Below, piece after piece: positions 27,335-36,728 of a stretch of 64,000 bases of DNA. How positions within the stretch are numbered: position 1 is the first letter of the stretch; each line of letters opens with the position of its first letter. The notes below the pieces were generated by a model. That model was not told the origin of the DNA, searched no databases, and saw only the letters and a list, made by a program, of their open reading frames with translations. This DNA comes from Pseudovibrio zosterae (GTDB lineage Bacteria; Pseudomonadota; Alphaproteobacteria; Rhizobiales; Stappiaceae). The stretch covers positions 248,001-312,000 of the forward strand of contig NZ_JAWXVZ010000006.1 of the NCBI RefSeq assembly GCF_033843645.1, written 5' to 3'. Both the position numbers and the translations under genes were made by a program.

Positions 27335-28202
27335 GTTCGTTGCCTCGCGTCCGTACTCTTTACTTTGTGACCTTCTGCGTGAATGTTTCGCCTCTTCACG
27401 CAGCAGCCATGTGCGCAAGGATAAAGCCCGCACTACTACCCCGGTCTCCCAGAGTCTGTTCAAACTATTTCTAAAGAACTTCTTCCGGCCCTAAGTCCGT
27501 TAACTTTAACGGAACGGAAGATACAGTTCCCCCACCTTGCGCAGTCTTAAACCTAATGGCACAAACAAACCCTGCGTACAACAGATCTTAGGGGCCGTTG
27601 TGGATCCGATGGCATAAGTTGGCTTGCCGGTTTCTGCTCGCCTAGCTTAGCGCTTTCCCCTTTGGAAACCTTCTCTTAATTTTTAGGGCAGCGAACGGCT
27701 AAGGCTCCGTTGAGTCAAATAGTTAAAGCGCGAAGCTGATGCGCTATGCGAAGTGTCATCAGGAGGTCATCCAATCTCCCGTTAAGGTAGCGCTCGGGCG
27801 TCGCATCCAGAGCTCGCTAGAGCATTGGCAGACTCTTGTTTTTACAGCCCGAAGGTTCGGGTGGTAGCTAACGGTCATATCCTCATTTCGATGAACAAGG
27901 TTACAGTGTCAGGTTGTAAAAACAAAAACGCTGTTAACCTTTTACTACGTAAAAATACGCAGCCGCAATCCAGTTGGCTTTCCCAAAATCATAAACAGAT
28001 AAAACTTAGAACTTCACAGAAATCTTTTGTTAACCATAAATTTTTTTTGGGGTACTGGATTCAGGGGGAGCGATATTCCTGTGTGTTGACGTTAGCGGTA
28101 AGCTTCCCTCTGGCTTCCATGGCCACAATTTGATCATAAAAAAGAATCACTTCAGCGGACGCGTTCACCTTGTTGGGGGCGCCGCCCATTATTTTAAGAG
28201 GC
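27335..28202. other. 868-bp AT-rich intergenic region between gpr and the Hpt gene
   Basis: The longest gene-free stretch in the window. It must hold the promoter of gpr (leftward) and that of the Hpt gene (rightward). It contains the 18-nt palindrome at 27496-27513, several A/T-tracts and half-sites such as TTAACC near 27932 and 28029. A 102-codon frame at 27825-28133 has no ribosome-binding site and no plausible composition. No tRNA or known RNA was recognised; an unannotated small RNA remains possible. Confidence 0.5.
27496..27513. promoter_or_regulatory. Perfect 18-nt palindrome upstream of gpr
   Basis: TCCGTTAA-CT-TTAACGGA, 162 bp upstream of the gpr start codon. Perfect 8-bp arms with a 2-bp centre suggest an operator for a dimeric regulator. 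It is not a TTAA-N7-TTAA box. Confidence 0.5.
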
Positions 28203-28532
28203 ATGACATTGACGGTTCAAAAAATGGATTGGAGCCACCTGGATCGGGTGACATTTGGGGACGCCAGCTTGCAAAAGCAGGTGCTCACGATGTTCTGCGA
28301 TCAGGCACGGGACTTCATTGAACAATTGAGAGTAGTTAACGAGTCTGACGAGGCAGTTACCATCCTGCATACGCTGAAGGGGTCTTCTCGCGGCATTGGT
28401 GCCAATGATCTGGCAGATTTCGTTGAGGAAGAAGAAATGCGGTGCCGGGCAGGTGAAACGATCAGGCTGGACGATTTGTTCGCCGAGATCCGTGTTGTCT
28501 GTGAGATAATTGAAGGCAAGGCTGCGAGTTAA
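28203..28532 (+). CDS. Single-domain histidine phosphotransfer (Hpt) protein
   Basis: A 109-residue helical protein whose HTLKGSSRGIGANDLA motif contains the phosphorylatable His56, typical of Hpt domains in phosphorelays. It has no kinase or receiver partner next to it, so it probably shuttles phosphate between a hybrid kinase and a response regulator encoded elsewhere. ATG 28203 is preceded by AAGAGG; an in-frame upstream start at 28170 would add residues unlike the family. Transcribed alone, opposite to gpr. Confidence 0.85.
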   Translation: MTLTVQKMDWSHLDRVTFGDASLQKQVLTMFCDQARDFIEQLRVVNESDEAVTILHTLKGSSRGIGANDLADFVEEEEMRCRAGETIRLDDLFAEIRVVCEIIEGKAAS

Positions 28533-28665
28533 GCGGACCTTATGGCCTGTTTCTGCGCTCAATAATCCCTTTTAAGGCCGGACTTGTTCTTGAAGAAATG
28601 AGGGCGAGCCTGTATCTGAAAGAAAATGACGCGAATTGAGTCTGGCCTCGAAAGTTTAAAATCAT

Positions 28666-28986
28666 ATGCCAAAAATTACCTTTGTTAGCGCATCGGGCGA
28701 AAAACAAGAGGTGGAAGCCGCTTCTGGCGCCACTGTTATGGAAGTAGCGATCAAGAACATGGTTCCTGGGATTGATGCGGAGTGCGGCGGTGCCTGTGCT
28801 TGTGCGACCTGCCATGTCTACGTGGATCCGGAGTGGAATGACAAGACCGGTTCTCCAGAGCCGATGGAAGAAGACATGCTGGACTTTGCGCAGGATGTTC
28901 GAGATACCTCACGCCTGTCCTGTCAGATCCGGGTCTCCGATGAGCTGGATGGGCTTGTGGTTCATATCCCGGAAAATCAGGGCTAG
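28666..28986 (+). CDS. Adrenodoxin-type 2Fe-2S ferredoxin
   Basis: A 106-residue electron carrier. Four ligands are visible as Cys40, Cys46, Cys49 and Cys86 in CGGACACATCH... RLSCQI, the C-x5-C-x2-C-x36-C pattern of the vertebrate/Isc-type group; GMxAxC is represented by GIDAEC. The second half has the acidic patch EPMEEDMLD used by partner proteins. It could serve Fe-S assembly, a cytochrome P450 or a Rieske oxygenase; the neighbours do not decide. A strong terminator follows. Confidence 0.93.
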   Translation: MPKITFVSASGEKQEVEAASGATVMEVAIKNMVPGIDAECGGACACATCHVYVDPEWNDKTGSPEPMEEDMLDFAQDVRDTSRLSCQIRVSDELDGLVVHIPENQG

Positions 28987-29016
28987 TTCCCACACTCGAT
29001 GAAGCTTCTAATTCGA

Positions 29017-29044
29017 AAGGCCGGTTCCATGACCGGCCTTTTTC
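29017..29044. terminator. Bidirectional terminator between ferredoxin and MFS genes
   Basis: AAGGCCGGT (29017-29025) pairs perfectly with ACCGGCCTT (29032-29040) around a 6-nt loop, followed by TTTC on the + strand, with AA at the start of the left arm for the opposite direction. Confidence 0.85.
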
Positions 29045-29052
29045 GTTGGTGG

Positions 29053-30276
29053 CTATTCGGCGGCGGAGGCGTTTGCAATTGATTTATCGGCAGCGCCCCA
29101 GATCAACTCATTGCCGGGCTCAGGATTGTTCGGCACCAGCCTTGCCAGAACGAGGCTGACGAATGCCATTCCAGCACCTGCCAGGAACACGGCCGCAGGT
29201 GAGTAAAGCCAGATCGCACCAAAGACCACGGGAATGAAGACCGCAGCGATGTGGTTGATGGTAAACGCCACGCCTGCAGTTGGCGCAATATCAGCAGGAT
29301 CTGCGATCTTCTGAAAGTAGGTGCGCATGGCGATAGCCACTGCAAAGAACGCGTGATCGAGGATGTAGAGCGCCCCGGCCACATATGCATTCGTAACGAA
29401 GGCATACGTGATGAAGACGCCGATCAGGCCGACATACTCAAAGGTGAGGGCATTTCGTTCGCCGAAGCGGCCGATCAGTGCGCCGATCTTGGGGGCCAAA
29501 AACACATTGATGAGGCCATTTACGAGAAACAGGCTGGCGACTTCATGTACATCGTAGCCAAAGCGTTCCACCATCAGGAAGCCAGCGAACACCGTAAAAA
29601 TCTGTCGCCGAGCGCCGCCCATGAACGTGAGGGCGTAGTAAAGCCAATAGCGTTTGCGCAGAATGAGTTTCTTGTGCTGCATCACGCCAATTTCAATGCG
29701 CGGGAAGATCATGTAGGCACCGGCAGCAATGACGATGGTTGTGATGCCTGCGAGGCCGAACACAAAGGTGAATGACAGGTTGAATGAGTTCCACGTCAGA
29801 AGGATCAAGCCGTAGGCGGCAAGCTGTGCGGCAGCGGCGACCCCTATGATTTGGCCCATGAGCGCTGGTGCCTTGTCCTTGGGAAGCCACTGCAGAGATA
29901 GCGATTGCTGCATGGTCTCATAGTAGTGAAAGCCAAAGGACATGATCAGCGTCGTGATGTAGAAGCCAAGAACGCTTGGGAAGAAGCCTGTAATTGCCAC
30001 ACCGACGCCAAGGGTTATCAGCGCGAGAATGGCGAAGGTTTGTTCGCGAAACAAAAACAGTGCAAACACGGCGGTGAAAGACAGAAAGCCTGGTATCTCG
30101 CGAATGGACTGCTGGATTCCAATTTCCTTGCCGGTAAAGCCAATGACATTTACCGCAAAGTTGTTCATCAGGTTCCACCAGGAGGCGAAGGCTAATTGCA
30201 TGGCGGCGGCCATGATCATCAAGAGGATCACCGGCGAACGCCAGCCAAACTTCGGGTCATGCAGGTCTTTAAACAT
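29053..30276 (-). CDS. MFS transporter, divergent from an AraC regulator
   Basis: A 407-residue 12-helix transporter. Motif-poor for MFS, but with the usual two-half helix pattern, charged GRFGERNAL loop after the seventh to eighth helix, and a cytosolic N-terminus MFKDLHDPKFGWRSP. Substrate not predictable. ATG 30276 is used; TTG 30279 directly before is a poor alternative. It is divergently transcribed from the AraC-family gene 101 bp away, which is the classic arrangement for a regulator controlling its target. Confidence 0.85.
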   Translation of the reverse strand: MFKDLHDPKFGWRSPVILLMIMAAAMQLAFASWWNLMNNFAVNVIGFTGKEIGIQQSIREIPGFLSFTAVFALFLFREQTFAILALITLGVGVAITGFFPSVLGFYITTLIMSFGFHYYETMQQSLSLQWLPKDKAPALMGQIIGVAAAAQLAAYGLILLTWNSFNLSFTFVFGLAGITTIVIAAGAYMIFPRIEIGVMQHKKLILRKRYWLYYALTFMGGARRQIFTVFAGFLMVERFGYDVHEVASLFLVNGLINVFLAPKIGALIGRFGERNALTFEYVGLIGVFITYAFVTNAYVAGALYILDHAFFAVAIAMRTYFQKIADPADIAPTAGVAFTINHIAAVFIPVVFGAIWLYSPAAVFLAGAGMAFVSLVLARLVPNNPEPGNELIWGAADKSIANASAAE

Positions 30277-30377
30277 CAAATCTCTCTCAGAACTGGGATA
30301 CTAGCTATAACCTACTTGCTGAAGCGGTGCGTTAGCGCAATTATGACAAATAGTGTTGAGAGTTCGCCAAGGTGTTG

Positions 30378-31163
30378 ATGGAAGTACATCGAGAGATATT
30401 CGAAGAGCCGGAAGAGGAAAGCGGCAGCCCCGTTATCGCTTATGCGGCAGACATGCTGCCATCCATGTCACGACCCATGCACAATCATGACCGTGGGCAG
30501 CTGTTACATATCTTTTCAGGCTCGTTATTGGTGCATCTGGAGGACCGCAGTTTCTTCGTGCCACCGGACCGGGCTGTTTGGGTGCCGCCTCGGATCTTTC
30601 ATCGCACGACCAACACCAAGTTGGCTGAGTTCAGAACGTTGTACATACGCGAAGACCTGTGTACTAAGTTGCCGGATCGAACGGCGGTCATCTCGGTCAC
30701 GCCGTTGTTCAAGCAGCTCATCATGGCTCTCATGAGCACACCGCGTGATTATGAGGAAGATAGCCCCGTAGGGCGCATCGCGCGTGTATTGGTGGATCAG
30801 ATCGGCGCTCAGCCTGTCGCCCCGCTTGCGCTGCCGCTGCCGAAAGCCGAGCGGCTTCGGTCTCTATGCGAGCGCATTTCAAGCAATCCCAAGGAGATGC
30901 CTGTGCTTCAGGAGGCGGCGGGCCTGTGTTTTCTCTCGCCTCGCACATTTGAGCGCCGCTTCAAAGCGCAGACGGGCATGAGCTTTGGACGTTGGTGTCG
31001 GCAGGCCCGCCTGCTGAAGGCTGTGGAGCTCCTTTCAGATGGAGCTTCCGTGAGCGATGTTTCGTTTGAGCTGGGTTACGAGGGAACCAGTGCGTTTATC
31101 GCGGCGTTCAAGAAAGCCTTCACGGTTACCCCCGGCCAGTATCTCAATGGTGAGGTCGCCTGA
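30378..31163 (+). CDS. AraC-family transcription regulator with cupin sensor
   Basis: A 261-residue regulator. The N-terminal half is a cupin (HNHDRGQLLHIFSGSLLVHLEDRSFFVPPDRAVWVPP), the C-terminal half the two-helix-turn-helix AraC domain (FLSPRTFERRFKAQTGMSFGRWCRQARLL and DVSFELGYEGTSAFIAAFKKAFTVTPGQY). AAGG precedes ATG 30378; GTG 30372 is also in frame. Likely autoregulator and regulator of the divergent MFS gene (inference from position). The 101-bp gap must hold both promoters. Confidence 0.92.
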   Translation: MEVHREIFEEPEEESGSPVIAYAADMLPSMSRPMHNHDRGQLLHIFSGSLLVHLEDRSFFVPPDRAVWVPPRIFHRTTNTKLAEFRTLYIREDLCTKLPDRTAVISVTPLFKQLIMALMSTPRDYEEDSPVGRIARVLVDQIGAQPVAPLALPLPKAERLRSLCERISSNPKEMPVLQEAAGLCFLSPRTFERRFKAQTGMSFGRWCRQARLLKAVELLSDGASVSDVSFELGYEGTSAFIAAFKKAFTVTPGQYLNGEVA

Positions 31164-32750
31164 TCAGCTACCACACACCCGCAGGAATTGACGTACCTTG
31201 GCAGAACTGCCGCGCAGGCTCACATTGTAGGCATGCGCACCAGCAACGTTGACGGAAAAGACATTGTCGCGGATCAACTGCTGCCATAGCGGGTCGCTTG
31301 TCTTGAACACCAGGCGCGGCAGAGGCTGACCTGCTTCATTGTTTCCCTTGTTGCCTGCTGCCGAGTAGTCTTCAGCACGTGTTTTGGTGGCCACAGTGAT
31401 AAGGGCTTTTTCCTTGGCCTGCAGGCCAACAGGTGCAGCGTCAAAGATGATGCGTGCCTTCCCAGACCCCTTTTTGCATATGGCCATGAAGTCGCGAGTG
31501 TCTGTTTCCGCTACGCCATGAACCAACCAGGCCCGGTTGTTGTTTTCCTCAACGCGCCATTCCATGCGGCCATCATTACTGCGAAGGGCCGCAGGTTCGC
31601 TGGAGAACTGGCCTATAAATGGCAAGCTCTGAGCAGGAACTGACTGCTTGCGCTTGTCTTGATAGTCGAAATTGAAGGCTGTCTGTCCATCCGCGCCCAA
31701 CAGGCAGGTAAATGTAAAAGGTGTCCAGTTCGCGCCCTTCTGATAGAGGCCGCGACCGCTCAAGCGGCCTTCTTGCAGCTTGAGAACTGGTTCTTTGTTC
31801 AGCTCTGCCTGAGTAAAGGAGCCCACGCCCAGTGCGACCTGTCGTTGGGTCTTGATGCCTTGGGTGGCGGACAATACGTTGAACGCTTGCCTCTCACACG
31901 CGAGGCGCGCCTGCCGCACTGGGCCGGAGGCCACACGGGCGCGGTTGGGAGCTGGAATTGATGTGGTATCCTCACGCTTTGGCAAATAGTAGCATGCCTT
32001 TTGACGGTTGGGATTTGGATTGTCGAACTGCCGCACCGTACAGGCAATTTCTGAGTTTACCTGTCGCTGATTGAACTTGTTGCCCGCACCGAAGCGGACC
32101 AGTGTTGGGTAGGGCACCTTGCAGACTTGGTACTCAAGAGCACACCGCTTCCAGCCGTCTACTGCATCGGGCGCGCGGTCTGGCAAAGGTTGCAAGAGCC
32201 CAGTGTCGCCAGCATGGTCTGACCAACGCTCATAGCTTGGCGAGTTGCTTGGTTGGCGGCCTACATAGAACAAGGCACGGCAGCCGCGATCGACCCATAC
32301 GCCTTTGGCTTCAACACCCCATGTTGCTCCAGCACGGCAGGGACTGCCGCTGATCTGGCGAACAAGTGCAACATGATGACGGCGCGTTGGATGCAGCTTG
32401 CAAAGCCGCTTTCTGCCGTCAACGGATTCACACGTAAGCAGATCGCGCTGGTCAACTTCGCGAAATTGTTCGCGAACAGTTGCTGTAGAGGGGCGGTGGG
32501 TCGGGTCGCCGGTTGGGGAAGTGGACTGGTCGCCAATCACCTTACGCGTCAAGCAGTCGGTAAAGCGCTTCGAATTGACTGGGCCGCCGGTTTCCTCCAA
32601 GCATTCATTGAAAATGAGCGCTGGAACCAATGCCTGATCCAGCAGCGCATTTTGTGCTTGGCTGGTTGTTGTACCTGCTAGACTTGCTGAGAAAGCGAAT
32701 ACGCTCAAAAGCACACATTTGACAAAGCCGCGCTTGTTTGACGCTTGCAT
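31164..32750 (-). CDS. Secreted Cys-rich protein with DUF3011 domain
   Basis: A 528-residue exported protein. The signal peptide is residues 1-33 (ends TTSQAQ). Residues about 100-170 contain a DUF3011 unit (TCESVDGRKRLCKL... SPCRAGATWGVEAKGVWVDRGCRALF), and a second Cys-rich segment follows (KRCALEYQVCKVPYPTLVRFG... CTVRQF). The C-terminal half is a beta-rich domain with no name I can give. The paired Cys residues fit disulfides in the periplasm. Function unknown. Its stop codon follows the AraC gene's stop without a gap. ATG 32750 has GGGGG at a good distance. Confidence 0.8.
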   Translation of the reverse strand: MQASNKRGFVKCVLLSVFAFSASLAGTTTSQAQNALLDQALVPALIFNECLEETGGPVNSKRFTDCLTRKVIGDQSTSPTGDPTHRPSTATVREQFREVDQRDLLTCESVDGRKRLCKLHPTRRHHVALVRQISGSPCRAGATWGVEAKGVWVDRGCRALFYVGRQPSNSPSYERWSDHAGDTGLLQPLPDRAPDAVDGWKRCALEYQVCKVPYPTLVRFGAGNKFNQRQVNSEIACTVRQFDNPNPNRQKACYYLPKREDTTSIPAPNRARVASGPVRQARLACERQAFNVLSATQGIKTQRQVALGVGSFTQAELNKEPVLKLQEGRLSGRGLYQKGANWTPFTFTCLLGADGQTAFNFDYQDKRKQSVPAQSLPFIGQFSSEPAALRSNDGRMEWRVEENNNRAWLVHGVAETDTRDFMAICKKGSGKARIIFDAAPVGLQAKEKALITVATKTRAEDYSAAGNKGNNEAGQPLPRLVFKTSDPLWQQLIRDNVFSVNVAGAHAYNVSLRGSSAKVRQFLRVCGS

Positions 32751-32871
32751 ACGTGATCCCCCGATCCGTTGCCGCACATTGTGCGGTATGCCCGTTTAAA
32801 TCGCCTCCTTTATAGTGAAGCGAGATGAACTGTGGCTGAACACATTCGCGTTGGGGGTGCAAGTTGGTGGA

Positions 32872-34047
32872 TTAACGCGCGAGCTCTTTCATTGCGTTTT
32901 CCAAGCCTTCCAGCGTGAGCGGGTACATGCGATCTGACATCAACTGCCGAAGAAGCGTGATTGAGTTGGTGTATTTCCAATGGTGCTGGGGCACGGGGTT
33001 GAGCCATACCGCTTTCTGATAGAGGTCTGTCACACGAGACATCCACACCGCGCCAGCTTCCTCATTCCAGTGTTCCACCGATCCACCAGCATAGGTGATC
33101 TCATAGGGGCCCATGGAGGCGTCGCCAACGAAAATAACCTTATAGTCGCTTGGGTACTTGTGAAGAATATCCATCGTTGGAATGCGTTCGGTTTGGCGCC
33201 GTGAGTTGTTCTTCCAGACAAACTCATAGAGGCAGTTGTGGAAGTAAAAGTACTCCATCACCTTGAACTCGGTGCGGGCGGCGGAGAAAAGCTCCTCGCA
33301 GACCTTGATGTGGTCGTCCATCGAGCCGCCGATATCGAAAAACAGGAGCACCTTCACAGCGTTACGCCGTTCTGGGCGCATCTGAATGTCAAGGATGCCT
33401 TTGTGTGCTGTCGAGCGGATGGTGTTGTCCAGATCCAGTTCTTCAGCAGCCCCTTGGCGGGCAAACTTCCGCAGACGTTTCAGCGCCACCTTGATGTTGC
33501 GGGTGCCAAGTTCCACGCTGTCATCGAGATCCTTGAACTCGCGCCGGTCCCAAACCTTGACGGCGCGCCGGTGTCGGCTTTCATCCTGCCCGATCCGAAT
33601 GCCTTCGGGGTTGTATCCGTAGGCGCCAAAGGGCGATGTGCCCCCCGTGCCGATCCACTTGTTACCGCCTTGGTGGCGATCCTTTTGTTCCGCCAGACGT
33701 TGTTTCAAGGTTTCCATGAGCTTTTCAAAGCCGCCCATGGCCTCGATCATCGCCTTTTCCTCTTCGGTGAGGTGCTTTTCAGTCAGTTTCCTTAGCCACT
33801 CTTCTGGCAGGTCAGTGATGGGCGTGTCGCTCATCAGGTCGAGACCTTTGAAGCGATGCGAGAACACCTGATCAAACTTGTCGAGGTTCGCCTCGTCCTT
33901 CACCAGCGTTGCGCGGGCCAGATAATAGAAATCTTCCACCCGGCGCTCAGCGAGATCCGCATCCAGCGCTTCCATGAGCGTCAGATATTCGCGCAGTGAG
34001 ACTGGCAGGCCTGCTGCCTTCAGATCCTGAAAAAACTCGATAAACAT
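32872..34047 (-). CDS. CoxE-like von Willebrand factor A protein
   Basis: A 391-residue cytoplasmic protein with a helical N-terminal part (FFQDLKAAGLPVSLREYLTLMEAL is the CoxE/YehP-type start) and a C-terminal vWA fold with the MIDAS loop DIGGSMDDH. Proteins of this type work with MoxR/CoxD-type AAA ATPases as chaperones or metallocofactor-loading machines; the matching ATPase is 5.4 kb upstream at 39437-40276. Not directly next to the coxL-like gene, which is 31 kb away. Transcribed alone behind ycjF. Confidence 0.9.
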   Translation of the reverse strand: MFIEFFQDLKAAGLPVSLREYLTLMEALDADLAERRVEDFYYLARATLVKDEANLDKFDQVFSHRFKGLDLMSDTPITDLPEEWLRKLTEKHLTEEEKAMIEAMGGFEKLMETLKQRLAEQKDRHQGGNKWIGTGGTSPFGAYGYNPEGIRIGQDESRHRRAVKVWDRREFKDLDDSVELGTRNIKVALKRLRKFARQGAAEELDLDNTIRSTAHKGILDIQMRPERRNAVKVLLFFDIGGSMDDHIKVCEELFSAARTEFKVMEYFYFHNCLYEFVWKNNSRRQTERIPTMDILHKYPSDYKVIFVGDASMGPYEITYAGGSVEHWNEEAGAVWMSRVTDLYQKAVWLNPVPQHHWKYTNSITLLRQLMSDRMYPLTLEGLENAMKELAR

Positions 34048-34131
34048 GGGCAGAAGCTTAATCGTCAGCGCGGGCGGTGTCCACGCTGGTTTGAGCAGGT
34101 TGACCGAAAGAAGAAGTCTTTTGGGCCGTGG

Positions 34132-35187
34132 CTATTTCATGTCGGGTTTTGCTTTCTCTGAGCTGCGCATGATCTCCGAGATGAAGTCGGTCAGCGCCGG
34201 GCCTTTCGTTGCAATGAAGGGACTGGGTCGGCAGGTCTGAATGGCCGCAACGCCGATACGCGAAGTGAGGTAGCCGTTCACAACCCCTTCGCCCAAACGC
34301 GCAGAAAGACGGGCAGCCAAGCCCTGACCGATAAACTGTTCTACAAAATGGTCGCCTGCGGCCATGCCTCCTGTGACAGCCAGATGAGTTGCAACATGGC
34401 GGGTTAGCCGCATGAACCCCAGAACCCCGGGGCGTCCGCCATAAAGACGGGATATGCGAGAGACAACGCGCAGGTTTTCGTAGAACACGATGCCAATATC
34501 AATGATGGCCCGAGGGCTGATGGCTGTAACGACAGAAACGCGTTTCGCGCTCTCCATGACAATCTTGGTAGCGCGGGCATCAAGAGGCGCAAGCAGGTCT
34601 CTTTCCGCCAGCTTAACCAGATCGCGGCCGTCGATGATCTCTTGCATGTGGCCTTGCAAGGTCTTTCGGCCGTGTGCGGTCTCGGGTCGGTCGGCGTAGA
34701 GCGACATGAGCTCATTCAGCGCACTTGTCGCGGCCTTGGCATTGTTGTTCTCAGCAGCGGCTTTGAGCTTGTCTTGAAGGTGGTCGATTTGAGAGAGGCG
34801 GCTGAGGCCGCGCCATTCTTTAATGATGAAGCCCACAAGGCCCAGACTTGCGAGTACCAAGAGTGCTACGCCGGTCCAGCCAAGCCATTCATAGCGCGCA
34901 AACAGATCGCGGATCAGGCTGTCGATCGCAAGGCCGATGCCCAAGGAAAGCAGGCCACCTGCACCAATGGTCAAAACGCGTCCCCAGCGGGATTTGGGCG
35001 GTTTCGGTTCTGGCGCTATTGCTTGGCGGTCGTCGAAGGTGTCATCTTGATCCGGCACGATCATGGCTTCGTGACGGAGCGGTTCCTCAACAATTGCATC
35101 TTCCAGCCGTACATTCTCTGCGTTCAGCTTGAATGCGGTTGGTGCGCGTCGGCGGCCTTTTCTCGTGTCCTGGGGATCCATGCTCAT
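34132..35187 (-). CDS. YcjF/TIGR01620-family (DUF697) membrane protein
   Basis: 351 residues with a charged N-terminal 70-residue tail, two transmembrane helices near 73-120 (GAGGLLSLGIGLAIDSLI; GVALLVLASLGLVGFI) and a C-terminal DUF697 domain (RAIIDIGIVFYENLRVVSRISRLYG; ARLGEGVVNGYLTSRIGVAAI). It overlaps the ycjX gene by four bases (ATGA), the conserved ycjX-ycjF pair of proteobacteria. Function is unknown, with envelope stress suggested for the enterobacterial pair. Confidence 0.9.
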   Translation of the reverse strand: MSMDPQDTRKGRRRAPTAFKLNAENVRLEDAIVEEPLRHEAMIVPDQDDTFDDRQAIAPEPKPPKSRWGRVLTIGAGGLLSLGIGLAIDSLIRDLFARYEWLGWTGVALLVLASLGLVGFIIKEWRGLSRLSQIDHLQDKLKAAAENNNAKAATSALNELMSLYADRPETAHGRKTLQGHMQEIIDGRDLVKLAERDLLAPLDARATKIVMESAKRVSVVTAISPRAIIDIGIVFYENLRVVSRISRLYGGRPGVLGFMRLTRHVATHLAVTGGMAAGDHFVEQFIGQGLAARLSARLGEGVVNGYLTSRIGVAAIQTCRPSPFIATKGPALTDFISEIMRSSEKAKPDMK

Positions 35188-36668
35188 GCCAATTTGTCTC
35201 CAAGGAGGAATTCAAGGGCGCGATCTAGCCGAATGTGAGGCAGCGACAGAGTGATGCCTTCCGCCGTTTTTTCCAGCTTGGGAGGGCGGAACCGAATGAA
35301 GCGCAGACCTGCCTCGGTCTCGGCCGCTCCTTCCTCAAGCAGGTCTTCCGGATTGTCTGGCAGGTCGCCGGGGAAGACGGCCGCTTCTTCTTCACCATCA
35401 AAGCGGGTTTCCTCAATAAACTCGCCGGGAAGCGGTGTGCCCAGCAAGGCCGGTATGGTCTCGCCGTCGTGGTTGACACTGGCCTGGCGGGTGGCTCGAA
35501 CGGAAGCCAAAGCCAACACATCGACATCTGCACCGGCAAATTCAGCGCGGTTAATGGCATCTTCCACGAGCTTCCTGAGTAGCCCCTGAAGGCGGTCATG
35601 GTCATCACTGTGCAGATGGTCGGCTTTGGTTGCGGCAAACAGGATCTTGTCAATGCGGCGAGAGAGGATAGAAAACAGCCAGCTTGCCTTGCCCGGTTTG
35701 AACGCGCCCAGAATTTGGCTAAGGGCCTTGTTCAAGTCCTCGACCGCGTCAGAACCGGCATTGATTGCCTGCAGGGTGTCAACCAGAACGATCTGCCGAT
35801 CGAGCTTGGCAAAGTGGTTTTCGAAGAACGGCTTGATGACATGCTTCTTGTATGAATCGTAGCGCCGCTCCATCATGGCGTGAAGCGTGCCGGGCCGTGG
35901 CTTTGATCCATTGCCGGAAAGGTCTAGCGGGGCGAAGGTCAGAGCAGGGGAGCCCGCCATATCGCCAGGCATGAGGAAGCGCCCAGGCGGCAACATGGAA
36001 AGGGCGTTTTCTTCCTCCCGGCAATTGGCTAGGTATACCTTGAAGGCTTCTGACAGGCTGCTTGCTTGCTGTTCTGCTGTTTCCTCAGCATTCTCTGGAT
36101 CAATGGTGGCGAGAACATCAAGGAACGGGCCCGCGAGCTTGGGGTGTTTGCGCGCACGCTCAAGGGCGGCTGCGCTGAACTCACGGTAGCTCTGGTTCAA
36201 GAGGGGAAGATCGAGCAGCCATTCGCCGGGGTAGTCTACGATATCCAGATGCAGCTTTCCCCGCCCAAGCTTGCGCTGCAGGTAGCAAGCGGACTCGTAC
36301 TCAATTGTCAGCCGGAGTTCTGACACCTGATAGGTGCTGTCGGGCCAGAGGCGCTTTTCAATCAGCGTCCGCACATGGGTTTCGTAGTCAAACCGCGGTA
36401 CCGCATCGTCTGGCTGAGGTTGCAGGTAGGCGCGTCCGATCCTTCCATCTGCTGCGGCTGGAAACAACGGCAGGCGGCCGCCCTTGATCAGGTTGTGAAC
36501 CAGCGCTGAGATGAAAACTGTCTTGCCCGCGCGCGACAGCCCTGTCACGCCCAGTCGAACACTGGGTGTTACCATATCTCCCGCGCTGTCTGCCAAGCTT
36601 TCGAGCGCCGAGCGGGTATCACTTAGGAATGAGTTGAATGTGCTCAAATTAGATCTCCGGAGAACCAT
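35184..36668 (-). CDS. YcjX-family P-loop protein (DUF463)
   Basis: A 494-residue nucleotide-binding protein. The P-loop GLSRAGKTVF lies near residue 42, followed by DIVDYPGEWLLDLP (switch-like) and a C-terminal IRFRPP segment common to YcjX proteins. Family members are stress-related, GTP- or ATP-binding and co-occur with YcjF, which is translationally coupled here. ATG 36668 is chosen over the in-frame ATG 36725 because the extension is hydrophobic and non-conserved in appearance. Confidence 0.9.
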   Translation of the reverse strand: MVLRRSNLSTFNSFLSDTRSALESLADSAGDMVTPSVRLGVTGLSRAGKTVFISALVHNLIKGGRLPLFPAAADGRIGRAYLQPQPDDAVPRFDYETHVRTLIEKRLWPDSTYQVSELRLTIEYESACYLQRKLGRGKLHLDIVDYPGEWLLDLPLLNQSYREFSAAALERARKHPKLAGPFLDVLATIDPENAEETAEQQASSLSEAFKVYLANCREEENALSMLPPGRFLMPGDMAGSPALTFAPLDLSGNGSKPRPGTLHAMMERRYDSYKKHVIKPFFENHFAKLDRQIVLVDTLQAINAGSDAVEDLNKALSQILGAFKPGKASWLFSILSRRIDKILFAATKADHLHSDDHDRLQGLLRKLVEDAINRAEFAGADVDVLALASVRATRQASVNHDGETIPALLGTPLPGEFIEETRFDGEEEAAVFPGDLPDNPEDLLEEGAAETEAGLRFIRFRPPKLEKTAEGITLSLPHIRLDRALEFLLGDKLA

Positions 36669-36728
36669 GTGGGGTGGTCCCCGGAGAAATGCAATCGCAT
36701 AGACCTGTGGGATTGTCCAATGCAACGT

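Noticed and set aside
20665..27474. Many long frames on the + strand opposite gpr (for example 21809-22849, 24251-25360, 25541-26437)
   Set aside because: They are shadows of the repeated, codon-biased gpr gene, have no ribosome-binding sites and low-complexity translations.
27825..28133. 102-codon frame in the gpr/Hpt intergenic region
   Set aside because: AT-rich, no ribosome-binding site, no protein-like composition.
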